From contig CAXIPT010000001.1 in the NCBI GenBank assembly GCA_964030475.1, positions 13,312,800 to 13,376,799 of the forward strand: a DNA stretch of 64,000 bases, given 5' to 3'. Origin of the DNA: Tethya wilhelma (lineage: Eukaryota; Porifera; Demospongiae; Tethyida; Tethyidae). The position numbers were made by a program, and so were the translations under genes. Below are positions 9,670 through 21,457 of the stretch, one piece after another. Within the stretch, counting starts at the first letter, position 1, and every line of letters begins with the position of its first letter. The notes under the pieces are model-generated. The model was not told the origin of the DNA, did no database searches, and saw nothing but the letters and a program-made list of their open reading frames with translations.

Positions 9670-12600
9670 ATGGTTCATTTTCCAAGACATTCTCCTACAG
9701 AGAAGTTGGTGAAGATTTGTCAGTTGCTACTGTATCTTATTGACAGTGTCTTAAGACAATTTCAGGTGAATATTTCTACCGAGCCAATATTGATTAGTGC
9801 CGTGATCGAGCTTTGGAACTGAAGTTAAACGGAACTTCTATAATTCGATAAACTAAAACAAGTTTCTGTAACTGTAAGTATGTTTCAGTATTATAATCAT
9901 TATTTGTGTGAATTTTGTACAATGCATTTCATTAGGTTCAGTTTTGTTACATTCAGGTAGACTCTACTTGATACTTGAGTTACTCCCACACATTTCAAGT
10001 TCGCTAACGGTTTACATTTCAGTGCAAAGGGGCTAGTTAAATACCGTGCATTATAGTCATTAGAAAATTTAATATTTTATCATTCCAAATTGAATTTTCA
10101 GCTAATATTTATCAGTATGGAGTCAAGTCAACAAAAATCAGTTAACTATACTGAGAGGCTAAGAAGATGCCTTCAGTCTGTAAAGACTGAACTCAACAAG
10201 ATCTCTCCTGATGATGTCCAATCCAATCTGGATTGCCTGAAGAGTACACTGGAAAATGCTCAACAGTTTGCTGCAAGCTTGGTCCAGAAAGGCATGAAGC
10301 TGGAGTCATCCCTGCTGCTCAAGAGAGTTATTCAGAGAATGTGTACCATGGCAACAAAGTTGCACAAGAGGGACAGAGCTGCCTATCACCCTCTAAACAA
10401 AACAAGACACCTCTTGACTTTAGGACGACGATTGGCATCTCTTCTCTATGGAGAGCTGGAGACATTGACCACTTCCTCTGAAGAAGACAGCACTGATGAT
10501 GAATCCAATGAGGAAGAGAAAATAGATGAAGACTCCACCCACTTGTCTCTACCTTCAACCTCTGCAGTGCAATTAGGATCCTCCTTCACTCATTCTGGTC
10601 TCCAGACGACTCAATCCATTACTCCAATCTCCACACTTGAGTCCCCCAGTAATCACTTGTCCACTGCTGGGGCATCTCTACCCTGTCTTCATCCATCCAC
10701 TCAAGATCATCAAAATGACAATCAAGGACTTGGAAAAGACAGTGGTAGTGAGAGGGAGACCAAGGAAACTATGGGTGGCCATTGGAAACCATCCCTCAAG
10801 TGCAAGTTCTTTTTGAAACCTGCCACTCTAGTTTTCAAGGGTTTGACAGTGGAGAATGTCCTTAACCTTGGCAAACGACTCTTTGCTGAATCAAAATCAG
10901 CTACCAAGACAGCGGACAGAGAGGTTACACAGGTTCAAGGAAATCCTCAAATCTACGAGACCACTTGCAAAGATCTTCAAAACGCTCTTGATTTGGTCAC
11001 TGATGGAAACCAACAGAGTTGCATGGAGGACATTCACTCATCCTCAGACCAGTCATCTAATACCAGTGAAAACTCCAGTCCAGAGAGTACATCTCCGACA
11101 CTGGAATCCACAGCCACTGGGACCTCATCCACTGGTCAGTCCCCAATTTCTCTTTCCTGGGAGTCATCCAGAAGGAATCACCTGACAACAGACAATGAGG
11201 TTGACACTAACACAAGTCCCTCCAATCACTGGAAGCCTTCGCTAAACACCAAGTTCTTTTTGAAGCCAGCCCAGCTTGCCTTCAAGGGAATGACAGTGCA
11301 ACTAGCTCTGAATTTAGGCAGAGCATTAGCCAAGGATTGCCAGTCAAACACTTTGAGTATAACTGTCAAAGAAGACATCAAATCAAAGCCAAGTCCACTC
11401 AACTATGAGATAATTTCAAGGGATCTACAAAATGCCCTACCAGAGGTGGTCACTCATTCTTCCTCAAATGAATCACCCAGTTCCACCAGTGATTCATCAC
11501 ACTGGAAGCCATCACTCAATGTGCCATTCTTCCTCAAACCAGCTACCTTCAACTTCAAGGGGTTGACAGCTGAGAATGTGGAGAACTTGGCTAAAGTGTT
11601 GGCAGCCGAAAAGCAAGAAACTCACTGTGAAGATAGTGATGAGACAAGTAAAGTAGACGCTGACAACTGTCACTCTACTAACTACGACACCACTTGTAAA
11701 GACTTGAACAATGCACTTCCATCAACTGAAGAAACAACAGCTCTAACAAACATCAGTGAAGAAAAGAAGCTGGAACTGACTCAATTGGCAGTCAAAGTCA
11801 AACAGTGTGTTTCAAGAGTGCAATATGAAGTCAACAAGCTCTCTCCTAAAGATGTGCGACCCAATTTGGATCGCTTCAAGACATCTCTAAACAACACTGC
11901 ATCTTTCCTATCAACCATTCTACGCAATCACATGAAAGCAGAATTCACTGACACCCTCAGGAAGGACCTGGAACAACTCTCTAGCAATGCTAAGAAGTTC
12001 AGCATTCCCAACTCCAAACAAGACCATTCTGCTGCTCGTGGATTGCGACGGACAAGACACATGTTACACACAGCAGTACGCAAGGCTACTCTCCTGCACA
12101 CAAAGGTTGAAGAACTGCTACCAACTAAACATGTTTGTCCGGAATCTCCTGAGGAAGAAGAGCCTGATGATGTAGCCAGTCTGGTTGTTAAAGTGGCATT
12201 CAAGGACTTCGTTGCCAAGTCATCACAAGGAAAGAGCAAAGAGAGCACACCATCACCAACAGAGGAGAGCAACGAGCACTGGAGGCCGTCAATGAACAAA
12301 CCCTTCTTCCTCAAGAAGCCTACTCTTGTGTTTAAGCAACTCACTCAAGAAAACATCCAGAACCTGGCCAACATCCTCAACTCAACAGAGCAAGAGAGTT
12401 ACAAAGAGACGGGCAAGACTTTGTCAGCAAACCAAGTCTGTTCACATGTGAAGAACGATAGTCAGGGCCAATCTACATCTCATGGTGAGATTGAAGAGTG
12501 CAAAGGACAAGGTAGCTCAAAGGAACATGGTGTTTCCAGGAAGAGAAAACTCTGCACAATCAGTGAAACAGATTCTGTACTGGATGATGTCATTGATTTT

Positions 12601-13313
12601 GGAGTAGTCAAGAGGCGACATGTTTCATCAGATGTGAAGTTCCCTCTCAGTACCTCAGACACTCCTAACTCAAGTAAGAAGGCTTGCAGTTTCAAACCTA
12701 AGAGCAAGTCATCTCGGCTACTCCACATGAGGCATTCTCCATCAAAACGAGCTCATGAGATTGTTGCACAAATGACAGCAATGGAACTTGCTAAACTAGA
12801 CATCAGTGGTACTCAGTCTAACAACACAAAGTGTGTTCTTAATGAAGGAGCATTGAGTGATCACACTGGCTCTCCCTGTGATGAGATCACCGGCACTCAC
12901 TCTACAGAAGAAACAGAGAAGAGGAGCTTGAAAGGAGCAAGCAAATCATCCACTGGCCGAGTCATTTTGAAAGCCACTAGGAGATTGTCTCCTAGTGCTT
13001 CTCCTCAAGAAGCCTACAACAAACCTGACTTTATCATAGAAACGGGTTTTCTCATCGGTGCTGAAGTGTGTGTTGTGCCAACTGAAATGGACAATGAAGA
13101 TCAAGACACAGAGGCTCATGGCTCAGAGGACAATGATGTACCCAGAGTTACACTTGGAAAGGTGATCATTAATACCTTAGTTTAATAACTAATCTACAAT
13201 GTATGATTTGCTCTAATCAATAACTATTGTTGTTTTTCAATCCATATTACATGCAGAGATCACCTGCTGATTGTGAACTACCTTCCCCATTAAAGTTAAC
13301 CAAACTGTTTTGA
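9670..13313 (+). CDS. Unrecognised protein with four WKPS repeats and duplicated helical domain, copy B
   Basis: Exons: 9670-9765, 10102-13161 and 13257-13313. The first exon opens with ATG, reads MVHFPRHSPTEKLVKICQLL and onward, and ends at CAG|gtgaat in phase 0. It joins exon 2 (ctaatattt, LIFISMESS...) without a stop, so this copy can make an N-terminal extension of 37 residues; otherwise translation starts at ATG 10117. From 10117 the length matches copy A residue for residue (1,015 codons in exon 2 plus 18 after the last intron). The two proteins differ by scattered substitutions, with all four WKPS motifs, both helical domains and the C-terminal block kept, which suggests both are under constraint. 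The domain layout is given under copy A. Function unknown. Confidence 0.85.
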
Positions 13314-13354
13314 TTGTGCATAGCACAAGAAAACTGTACAATAATAATAATTAT

Positions 13355-13360
13355 AATAAA
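13355..13360 (+). promoter_or_regulatory. Polyadenylation signal, large gene copy B
   Basis: AATAAA lies 42 bp after the stop codon at 13313, at the same relative place as in copy A. Confidence 0.5.
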
Positions 13361-13567
13361 CATACAACAATAAATTTATGTGTTGCTGCTACAGTATGTA
13401 CTATTGTGTTTTTGTGTGACTGTTGAATTATTTGTTGTGTTGTGTATTGTTTAATTTTTGTTTGGATCGTGAAATAATTTTAATTTTTTTTAAAGATAAT
13501 ATTAGAAGTATTAATTCATTATAAAATTAGTCAAGTGTCTGAATCTCAAACAATAAACATATTGGTC

Positions 13568-14035
13568 ACGTAAAATGGCTACATTGCAATACAGTAATTT
13601 ATACCAGAGTTTAAAATTTGCCTTAGATTTTGTTTGTTGACTTTTAGGCAGTAAATGAGTATCAAAGAACGTACTTTGGAAAAAACTAAGTTGCTCTGTA
13701 CAGTCATTGACTCAAAGTTGGCGTAATGCCTTTCATTTGTCTGGAAATCTTGTTCAAGTAAGTCAGTTAGGAGGAGGGGAAAACAAATTAGCGCTGTAGT
13801 GGCTTCTCCCTAGTGCTCTCTCCAAGGTGCTGTAGAAACTTTCTGTAAATTTTGTTGGCTCATACAGTTAGAAAACTGTCTGAGGGATACCTCTAAGCAT
13901 GTTTGATTATGTATATAGCTTTCTCTGAGAATTTATAACCATGAACATTTTATATTGTGTCAATAAGACAGCTGGTCCATTCCTACCATAGTAGATATTA
14001 GTAGTAGAGTATACCATACGTATAATATACCGCTC
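13568..14035. repeat. Dispersed repeat, copy 2 of 3
   Basis: Matches 5,562-5,985 and 47,429-47,886. Here it follows directly on the 3' flank of the large gene, because the roughly 310 bp holding exon b of the neighbouring minus-strand gene in unit A are missing. Confidence 0.55.
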
Positions 14036-14092
14036 AACTATGCATAAAACTAAGATCAAAGCAACAGCAATAACAACAAAAAAGAGTTGTTT

Positions 14093-14164
14093 GTCTTTGC
14101 CCGGGATCGAACCAGGGACCTTGTGCGTGTGAGGCACACGTGATAACCACTACACTACAAAGAC
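14093..14164 (-). tRNA. tRNA-Val(CAC), copy B
   Basis: 72 nt, canonical cloverleaf: acceptor GTCTTTG/CAAAGAC, D arm GTGTAGTGGTTATCAC, anticodon CAC, and T arm CCTGGTTCGATCCCGGG with one G-U pair. It is identical in context to copy A but has a normal D-loop, so it is the more likely functional gene. Confidence 0.9.
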
Positions 14165-14189
14165 AACCTGCATAAGAGCTCACAATGGC

Positions 14190-14330
14190 CATACCTGATC
14201 CATTTCCTTTGTTGTACTTATCAAAGGCAGCAACTTGAGCTGCAAGATTGTTGGCCTCAGCTGTAACTTGCAACGTGGACATTGGCCCTGGCAACTCCTC
14301 ACTCTGGTAGATATCCATAATATTATACAC
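14190..14330 (-). pseudogene. Relic of exon a of the unrecognised neighbour gene (unit B)
   Basis: Reads [14 protein letters not shown] then [17 protein letters not shown], matching 6266-6133. Loss of 5 nt after DKYN shifts the frame, and the partner exon is absent from unit B. Confidence 0.6.
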
Positions 14331-14544
14331 CTACAGCAAAGATGAAATAAACATCAACACAAGTACAATAGACAAGGCAACAGTTTATATGCAATCTACA
14401 AGTCTTTGACAAACCTAAGTTATAGGTAAGAGGTCGTCAGAGGAAAAAACAACTAATGGTGCATTTACTTTGCAATTTGAGGCACTCCAACAGTGTCTTT
14501 CCAGTGAGGGGTGTTCCATTGAATGTCTACTCTAATGTCCATGA

Positions 14545-14640
14545 GTTCTAATGGCTCAATGGTAAGAGCATTCAACTGGCATCCGACAAGACCAAGGGTT
14601 TGAATCATGGGCTCAGCTGGACCTTAAGATTGTCCCCCCT
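14545..14640 (+). repeat. tRNA-derived SINE head, copy in unit B
   Basis: Same A-box and B-box spacing as at 6,520-6,612. It marks the right end of the duplicated unit; similarity stops at about 14,630. Confidence 0.5.
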
Positions 14641-14649
14641 TAATTAAGA

Positions 14650-15150
14650 TAGTACCACCAGGAGAGGCAGTTAGGGTCACAGTAGTTGGAGGCAGAACTA
14701 TGTATAGATTTGAAATTGTTAGCAGGTACTTCACTGACTCCTCAATGAAGATTCTAGTGGTTCTGGCCTTAAGCTCTGCTATTGTTGGAGGCTCTTACTG
14801 TCTTACACTTTGACCTGTACCATCATACGACTGCCTGATGTGACCAACCCCCCTACCCCTAGCTGGAGATATCCCAGTGGCAGTGAGTCCACGACCTCAC
14901 ATGCTGGACAGTACATTTGCGGAGGGAGTGTTACATCACCAGCATCACAGGGGAACCCCCTTACAGACATGGCACTAGCTATAAGGGTAGCAGAGATGGC
15001 ATTGTCTGGGACTATTATGTTATAGGAAAGATGGATTCAATTGAAGTAACCTCAGTCTGTGCAGCGATGCATGTTATCTTACCACTGATGTTGATGGATG
15101 TAATGGCTTCATTAATTGTTCCACTTTTAGTGACCTGGCAGATCAGTGTG
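14650..15150 (+). pseudogene. Decayed Ig-like ectodomain fragment
   Basis: The text GSYCLTLTCTI followed by SHAGQYICG has the cysteine spacing and D/H-x-G-x-Y-x-C strand of an Ig-like domain. The frame is broken and no complete exon set can be built. It fits remains of the Ig/FN3 receptor genes seen elsewhere here. Confidence 0.4.
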
Positions 15151-15410
15151 GAATAATCCATCAGTACTGTCATTGACAGGGTTGACTGAATTTAAGCTGG
15201 TCTGTAGTATTTGCTCTAGCTATGTAGAACCACTTTCCACCTACTGTCCAGCCACCCAAATTTTTCCATCTTAACCCCTGCCACGAGAAAAGTCCTCAAG
15301 AGCAACATTATTAGGTACACTGCGACCATTGGGATAGTACCACTCTCCAACACTTCATGGCAACATGGTCTGAAGGTAGTAGTACAGAGCAGAGCAGAGC
15401 TGAAGACAGA

Positions 15411-15412
15411 GA

Positions 15413-15459
<47 letters not shown>

Positions 15460-15460
15460 N

Positions 15461-15526
<66 letters not shown>
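15411..15526. repeat. (GA)n microsatellite with one undetermined base
   Basis: About 115 bp of pure AG dinucleotides interrupted by an n at 15460. Long open frames through it on both strands are artefacts. The flanks to 16,120 hold AT-rich sequence and CTAGCTATA repeats with no gene that I can see. Confidence 0.95.
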
Positions 15527-15529
<3 letters not shown>

Positions 15530-16149
15530 TATCAGGTCGTGCATGGAATAAGAATAATTGAGTTCAAAATTGTAATGCTAATAATGACCATATATAGAGG
15601 TGATAACTTGATGCATGTAACTCACCATCTCTATTCTCAGAGAGCAGAGCAGAGCATTGCAACACAATGACTTGTAATAGTGAAACAATTATCAAACATG
15701 TTAGCACTTCCCACCTATACAAGCAAGTTGAATCATGCAATGCTATTACATTATGCTCAAAAGTACTTTATAACCTCTTTTAATACCCTTTCTGGGAGGG
15801 GATATAACTATACTACCATAGATAATATAGTACCTAAGATAGCTATAACTAGCTATAGCTATATATTAGCTATATAGCTAGCTAGCTATAGTTATATATT
15901 AATACATATACTCTGGTTAATAACTTTTAGCGATTTAGTTTTAGTGTGTTCAAACTACTGGATGTGTGTATGTACATGTACGTCATGCAAAAAATATGAT
16001 GATTAAAATTAATTTTAGAAACTACTACACCCTTAAATCACTCCACTACCACAGTAAGATTTGATCTTCCCAAAATTAAAGTTTTTACAATTAATTTTGA
16101 GATCAAAGCATTATTGTAGTATGAAGCATAGCACACAGTGTACCTCAAT

Positions 16150-16640
16150 CTTTCAGACCTTGACCCTGTCGCATCCACTCAGGATAATAACGATCAATAA
16201 CCACCCCCCCTGAACACCGAATGGTTTTCAATTCAAAAGTGGAGGATGCTTGGGAGATGGACTATTTGTGCTGATAAGAAGAATAGGAATAAAAACTGCT
16301 TCATACAAAATAGTGGTGTTTGAAAGAGCTACAGAGCCGCTAAAAGTGGCAAGAAAGAGTGTGCCTGCAGGCCACATGGTATGGCTACAAAATGTTGAAT
16401 GCTACTGAGGTATATTGTACAACTGAAAAGGACAATACTAAGTCTTATAGAGGCTAATGAGAACAATCATCATGCATTGTGATAATTATACCTATAGTTA
16501 AAGCATGGATAGTATAGATAATATTCATGGCTACAGTCACTACCACCATGTAACCACTAATACTACTACAGAGAGATCCCATGTTGATTGTGAATTACTC
16601 AAACCAAACTGTTCAGATCAGATAACATAGTATTGTATGT
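16150..16640 (+). pseudogene. Collapsed third copy of the large WKPS-repeat gene
   Basis: Three short matches lie in the order of the intact gene. ACCCTGTCGCATCCACTCAG near 16,165 corresponds to residues just before the first WKPS repeat. GAGGTATATTGTACAACTGA at 16,410 corresponds to the C-terminal block. GAGATCCCATGTTGATTGTG at 16,572 corresponds to the last exon. Everything between is deleted, including all WKPS motifs. Confidence 0.5.
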
Positions 16641-16701
16641 AAATTCACAGAACTACTAATAATTTTTCTAGACAATCTATAATAATACTGTATTGCCGTC
16701 C

Positions 16702-17379
16702 TTACTTTCTTGTGAGTAAGTGTATAGGTCGATGCAATCCTTCAATTTTTAAACGCTTCATGATAGTTTGATGACGAGGATCACCTTCAGGTCCAATTCT
16801 TTCCTTCAATTCAACTTCAAACTTGTCTTGAAACAGTTCCTTAACAACTGATGTAGGAAGAGAATAAGGGGCCACGTCACGTTTTGTATCATAGTCATAA
16901 TTTGAGAGAAGAATTCGGCCTCCGGGTTTCAACAAATCAACCAGTTGTGCAATATACTCCGTTCGGCTATTGGAACTAATTGCACTTAGAGCATGATGGT
17001 CCCAGATGGCATCAAATATTCCAATGATACTTGGTGAGGCTTCAAGGAAATCTCCTATATAAAGTGAAAGATTTCTGTCCTTTGCAACAAACACCTTGAA
17101 CTTTCCTTGATCGGACACTGAATAGGGTATATTGTTTTCTTCAAATAACTGAGTACCAGCTAGATCAGACAATTCCACACCAACAACTGTGTGACCTTGA
17201 GAGCACAGCCAGGGAAGATCAAGTGACTTGCCACAGAGAGTCACCAAAATTGAAGCATGCTCTTTGTGGTTTGTCAATTCCTGTAGATATTTCTTCAAAT
17301 ACTTGTCCACTGCATCCCTTTGCCAAGGATGATCTCCTTCTTGCCACCTTTTAACCCAACGTATATTAAGATCAGCCAT
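16702..17379 (-). CDS. TPMT: Thiopurine S-methyltransferase-family protein, copy 1
   Basis: A single-exon frame of 225 aa, close to the 245 aa of human TPMT. It has the family N-terminus W..RW..GDHPWQ and an SAM-binding motif I ILVTLCGKSLDLPWL...GHTVVGVELS. It also has the KFDMIWD-like motif FDAIWDHHAL.AI and the late LLKPGGRILLSNYDYD strand. In vertebrates the enzyme S-methylates thiols with S-adenosylmethionine; bacterial relatives act on selenium and tellurium compounds. The substrate here is unknown. It is a tandem paralogue of the gene at 21,458-22,135 and is intronless in the coding part. Confidence 0.9.
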   Translation of the reverse strand: MADLNIRWVKRWQEGDHPWQRDAVDKYLKKYLQELTNHKEHASILVTLCGKSLDLPWLCSQGHTVVGVELSDLAGTQLFEENNIPYSVSDQGKFKVFVAKDRNLSLYIGDFLEASPSIIGIFDAIWDHHALSAISSNSRTEYIAQLVDLLKPGGRILLSNYDYDTKRDVAPYSLPTSVVKELFQDKFEVELKERIGPEGDPRHQTIMKRLKIEGLHRPIHLLTRK

Positions 17380-17425
17380 CGTTTTAATAAGAGAAGTTTT
17401 TTAATATGTAGCTACTGATCATGAC

Positions 17426-17600
17426 TAGCCTCGTTCCCAGGCCTTCTGCGCGCGTGCTGCTATTATTGATTTATTAAGTTGACGATCTTTACTATTTACG
17501 TAATTTTTTGTGCTTAAATAAAATCATCTGGTAAGAATTGTCAACGTAATAAATCAACAATTAGTAGCACGCAGAGCTAGAGGGCCTGGGGACGAGGCTA
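17426..17600. mobile_element. MITE with 9-bp TSD (family 1)
   Basis: Terminal inverted repeats start TAGCCTCGTTCCCAGGCC and end GGCCTGGGGACGAGGCTA, and extend about 70 bp inward. The 9-bp GATCATGAC flanks both ends (17417-17425 and 17601-17609). Length 175 bp, no coding capacity. Nine-bp duplications are typical of Mutator-like elements. Confidence 0.85.
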
Positions 17601-17734
17601 GATCATGACTAGAAAAGAGGGTGGTGAAAGTTTTTGTGGGCACAAAAAAATGACGACGAAAAATGAATGGCCAAATTATCCGTGCATATGATGCAATTTA
17701 GACTAATATGCAGGTTCAATCATTGTTCCTCTAC

Positions 17735-20345
17735 AGTTCCTGATCCACCTACTAATATCCAAGCCTCACAAGTTGGAGATGGACAAGTTGAAGTCACTTA
17801 GACTAGTGTAATTGGTGCTACCAGTGGATACAGAGTTAGTGTGAACGTGACTGGCCATGTAGTCACCTATTATCTCATCATCACATGCTGCCACTGGTAC
17901 TCTTGAGATCTCTATTGTGTCTCTTTCTACAATGGATTTTCTGCTTTTATACAGTACGTATTTTGTGGCAACTACATCTGTTGAAGTGTTAGGTAAAGTT
18001 GGTTTGAATTCTGAGCACAGTTCTTGTTTTTATCTTGATCATTAGTATTTCTGTCTTCTTCTGTGCAGGCATGAACTAATATAGCTCTTCCAACTCCTGT
18101 CATCTTAAATTCACTCATCAGTTCTCTTAACACTGATCTCTAAGAGTTGAGTGGTCACTGTCTTCTGGTAGTGGGCCTGGGAATAAGTCTGCTCACGGCT
18201 GATGAATTTGTCATAACTTATACACGTACAAGTTGTCCATGCGGGCATGCACCTGAAGATACAGGTTCTGTGACAGTTGATGACTCACTATGTACAAAAG
18301 ATATTGATAGACTTGAAGAGTTCAGCACATACACTGTCACAGTGACAGCTGTATATAGGTTTGGAGGTTCTAATTTATTGGTTACAAAAGTAAGTGCTGG
18401 AATGACAGCATGCACAAATCAACTGTAAATCCCATCTTCCAGTAAGCACTCAGCTTAAATTCTGTAAAATTTGACTAAATCCATCTACATACTTGTCTAT
18501 CTCCATTAGCTCCCTCTAGTGCTCCACCAAGTCTCTCTGTACAAAATGTGACATCTACTTCTGTGGAGCTCTCTTGGAATGAACTACCTTGTCTTGAACA
18601 AAACGGTGTCATCACTGGCTACATGATAAGATATGTTGGAGACTCACAGACCACCACTGACTCATCTACTGGTGCATCAAGGATTTACACAGTTGAGGGC
18701 TTGATTCCTTTCATAGAGTACTGACTCCTTTAGGATTGATTACTGCCAGAACTGCTCAAAGTGGTGAGTGCAGTTTGGCATGTCTTAATTTTGTGTCAAC
18801 GATAAAGAACTATATATATAAAATGTTGACGTTTTACAACTTTATGTGATATTTTTTTTGTTTCTTTCTTGGCCCCATGATTATATTATGCAGGAAGAAA
18901 CAAAACATTAAAAATTAATTAGTAATGTTAACAAAGCAGTGCTTAATTGGTAATGCTTTGTCACAGTTTTGATGTGTACTGGTATATATATAGCATGTAT
19001 ATATGTACAAATACAGTATACATGCATATTTGTCCAATTACAGTATAATGTGCAATACATTTTTCATATCAGTCTAATTTTTTTCCTTCTCTGTTCAAGT
19101 TATTGGTGTTATTGCTACATCAGTGAGAGAGACTTGGGAGCCTCTTCACATCCCTGAGATAACAGGATACCAGGTGTCTCTCTGAGACCAGGAAGAGACA
19201 GAGTGATAGTTTTATAGAGGTGGAAGGACGAGAAACAAACTCTGCAAAAATAGGAGGTCTTATCAGTGGTGCAACCTACTCCTTTAGTGTGGTGGGTACA
19301 TGTGGCTAGACTGGAAGGAGAGGAGCTATTGAAGGAGAGAGAGACTATCTAACCCAACTAATAATTTTCTTGCAACACCAAGCTGTCCAGGTGAATAATT
19401 TATTTGTTTACAGTAATAAAAAATTATGACATTGTTTTTTGTGTGTTCATATAATAACATGGAACCATCCCCTCTGTGCAATATTGGGACCATGACTACC
19501 AGCAAATCAAAGTCCTTGTAGAGAGAGTGGATACAGATTTCCCCAATTAGCCAAATGATTAAATTAATAGACATTCTCAGTTTATACAATGAATCGAGAA
19601 TCAGACTTCCCATTAAGATTTTCTGGTCACATCAAGTATAATTCAATTTAATCTACGGTCATATACACAACAATATAGGTTGTCAATACTACAGAGCAGC
19701 AATTTGAGCAGTTTTTGCATCAGTTCTAGTGTACACTGTGGTCCTATTGATTGTACTGACACTGGTGTGGTTCTGTTCGACAAAGAAACAAAGGTATTGA
19801 TAATGTCTGAACTCCCTCATTCCTTATAAACTTTTATTTTTAATTTTCATTTTTTTATTGGGGTGGGGTGGGGGTTGGTAACCAACAGCACAAGGCTTTT
19901 CCAAAAGACTCAGCAATGGTCATGCACACATGCATAGGCAGCCTCCCCCCTCATTATAGGCAGCCCTGTTCCTCAAATCTGGAAATATTCTTGCCTTGGT
20001 CAGAGGACATGTATATAGTTTAGCCATCAAAGGCTTGTGAGTGTTCATGGTTTCTAATACAATTCTGAAAAGCAGAAGCCAGCTAATGATGACAAGAATG
20101 ATTGTGCTTATGATGTCATTCAGTGAGTTTTATTATGAATGTTGATGATAATAAGTAATAACTATACAAGTACACACACAATGCTAGCCTTTTCAAATTA
20201 GCATCAGTAACTATCAGCAATATTATTATTATAGCATCACATTCACTTTATTTACATTTAGTAGACCTATCACTGAAAGTGAAATCCCACTAAAACAGTG
20301 TGCTGCAAGTGGAGATCTACAGACCAGACAGAGGATGTGAGATGG
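17735..20345 (+). pseudogene. Decayed FN3-repeat receptor
   Basis: Successive FN3-like fragments: DPPTNIQASQVGDGQVEVT (stop follows) at 17,740; FVITYTRTSC and YTVTVTAVYRFG at 18,200-18,420; APPSLSVQNVTSTSVELSW at 18,520, followed by GVITGYMIRYVG; and ITGYQVSL at 19,160. A hydrophobic helix ASVLVYTVVLLIVLTLVWF followed by STKKQ (19,708-19,790) would be the membrane segment. Several in-frame stops and lost splice sites show that it is not intact. A short tail at 20,260-20,345 may be cytoplasmic. No kinase domain is visible. Confidence 0.6.
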
Positions 20346-21457
20346 ACAAGAGGGTGGGGTTTATGACTTTGAACACATGCATATGTTGAGTGTGTTAATT
20401 TTATTTCATAGTAAATTTGTATTTGTAGTTATTGGCTGTGGCAGATGTCACAGTTATTGCTTATAGTATAGATTGACCTTCAGTTTGAGTGTACTGCATT
20501 GAAGATTAATATTAATTTAAAATTAAACAAAATAATCTATTATACAGGAAATATCAAAATAATATATTATTTTATACAGGCAATAATAACTAAGGATTAA
20601 GTTCCTAGGAGATAAACATTTTGGTATATGCAAGGAATTCCCCTCCCCTATACCCCACCAACTAGCTAGGTATATATCATAACATTGTGCATGATTGTAC
20701 TTATAGATGCTGTTGATTGGTTAGGTTTATCTTTATTCATTCGAATTCTCTGTGGTCTGTTTTGTTGTTCTTGGAATAGCAGCCAATCCCGGTGACGAGC
20801 TAGGTTAAATAGTTATCTTAATTATGGAACACTAATGCAACAGGGATCAACAGGGATTATGAACCTTATAGCATTGTTTTTTTGAAGTGAATAGCTGGTT
20901 TAATTTTAGTTATTATATTTATTTTTGTGGAGCTGGATAAGAATTAATTTCAGTATTAAATTTTATTTTATATCAAAAGATCAGTAATTGCATATTTATT
21001 TAAATTTAATTTAAATTTACTTAATATTAGTCTGTTATAGGGATAAAATTAATTTTAGTTGATTTTACTTGAAACATCAATAATTGTTACTATTCTATTT
21101 TTAGGTGCAGTTTTCAATTACTTCCATAATTTGGTTGAACTAAAAGAGGTTTTAGTTAATAATAGTTATATATAGTTAACTATTATAAAACAATAATGTC
21201 CTATAGGTCTTCTGAATTCCAGTAATTTGAATGCTCCAATCTGGAGAGCTTGCTGCTGAGTGATTACTTTTGGCTATTCTGCCATGACATGATATTGCAT
21301 AATATTAATAGTATGATATAATATTATATGATCATTTCGATTTACAATCACCATTTTACAACCATATACATCTTCTTGCTATACTGCATATTATTAAGAT
21401 AGTGATACAACAATTTCTTACTGTTTCATCTCTATAATATATAGGTCAAAAGAAAGG
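20346..21457. other. AT-rich stretch without genes
   Basis: Very AT-rich, with repeated TTAATTTTA and TATATA patterns. I see no coding sequence, RNA gene or terminal repeats. Confidence 0.6.

Noticed and set aside
15311..15551. Long Ser-Leu and Arg-Glu frames
   Set aside because: Translation of the (GA)n microsatellite.
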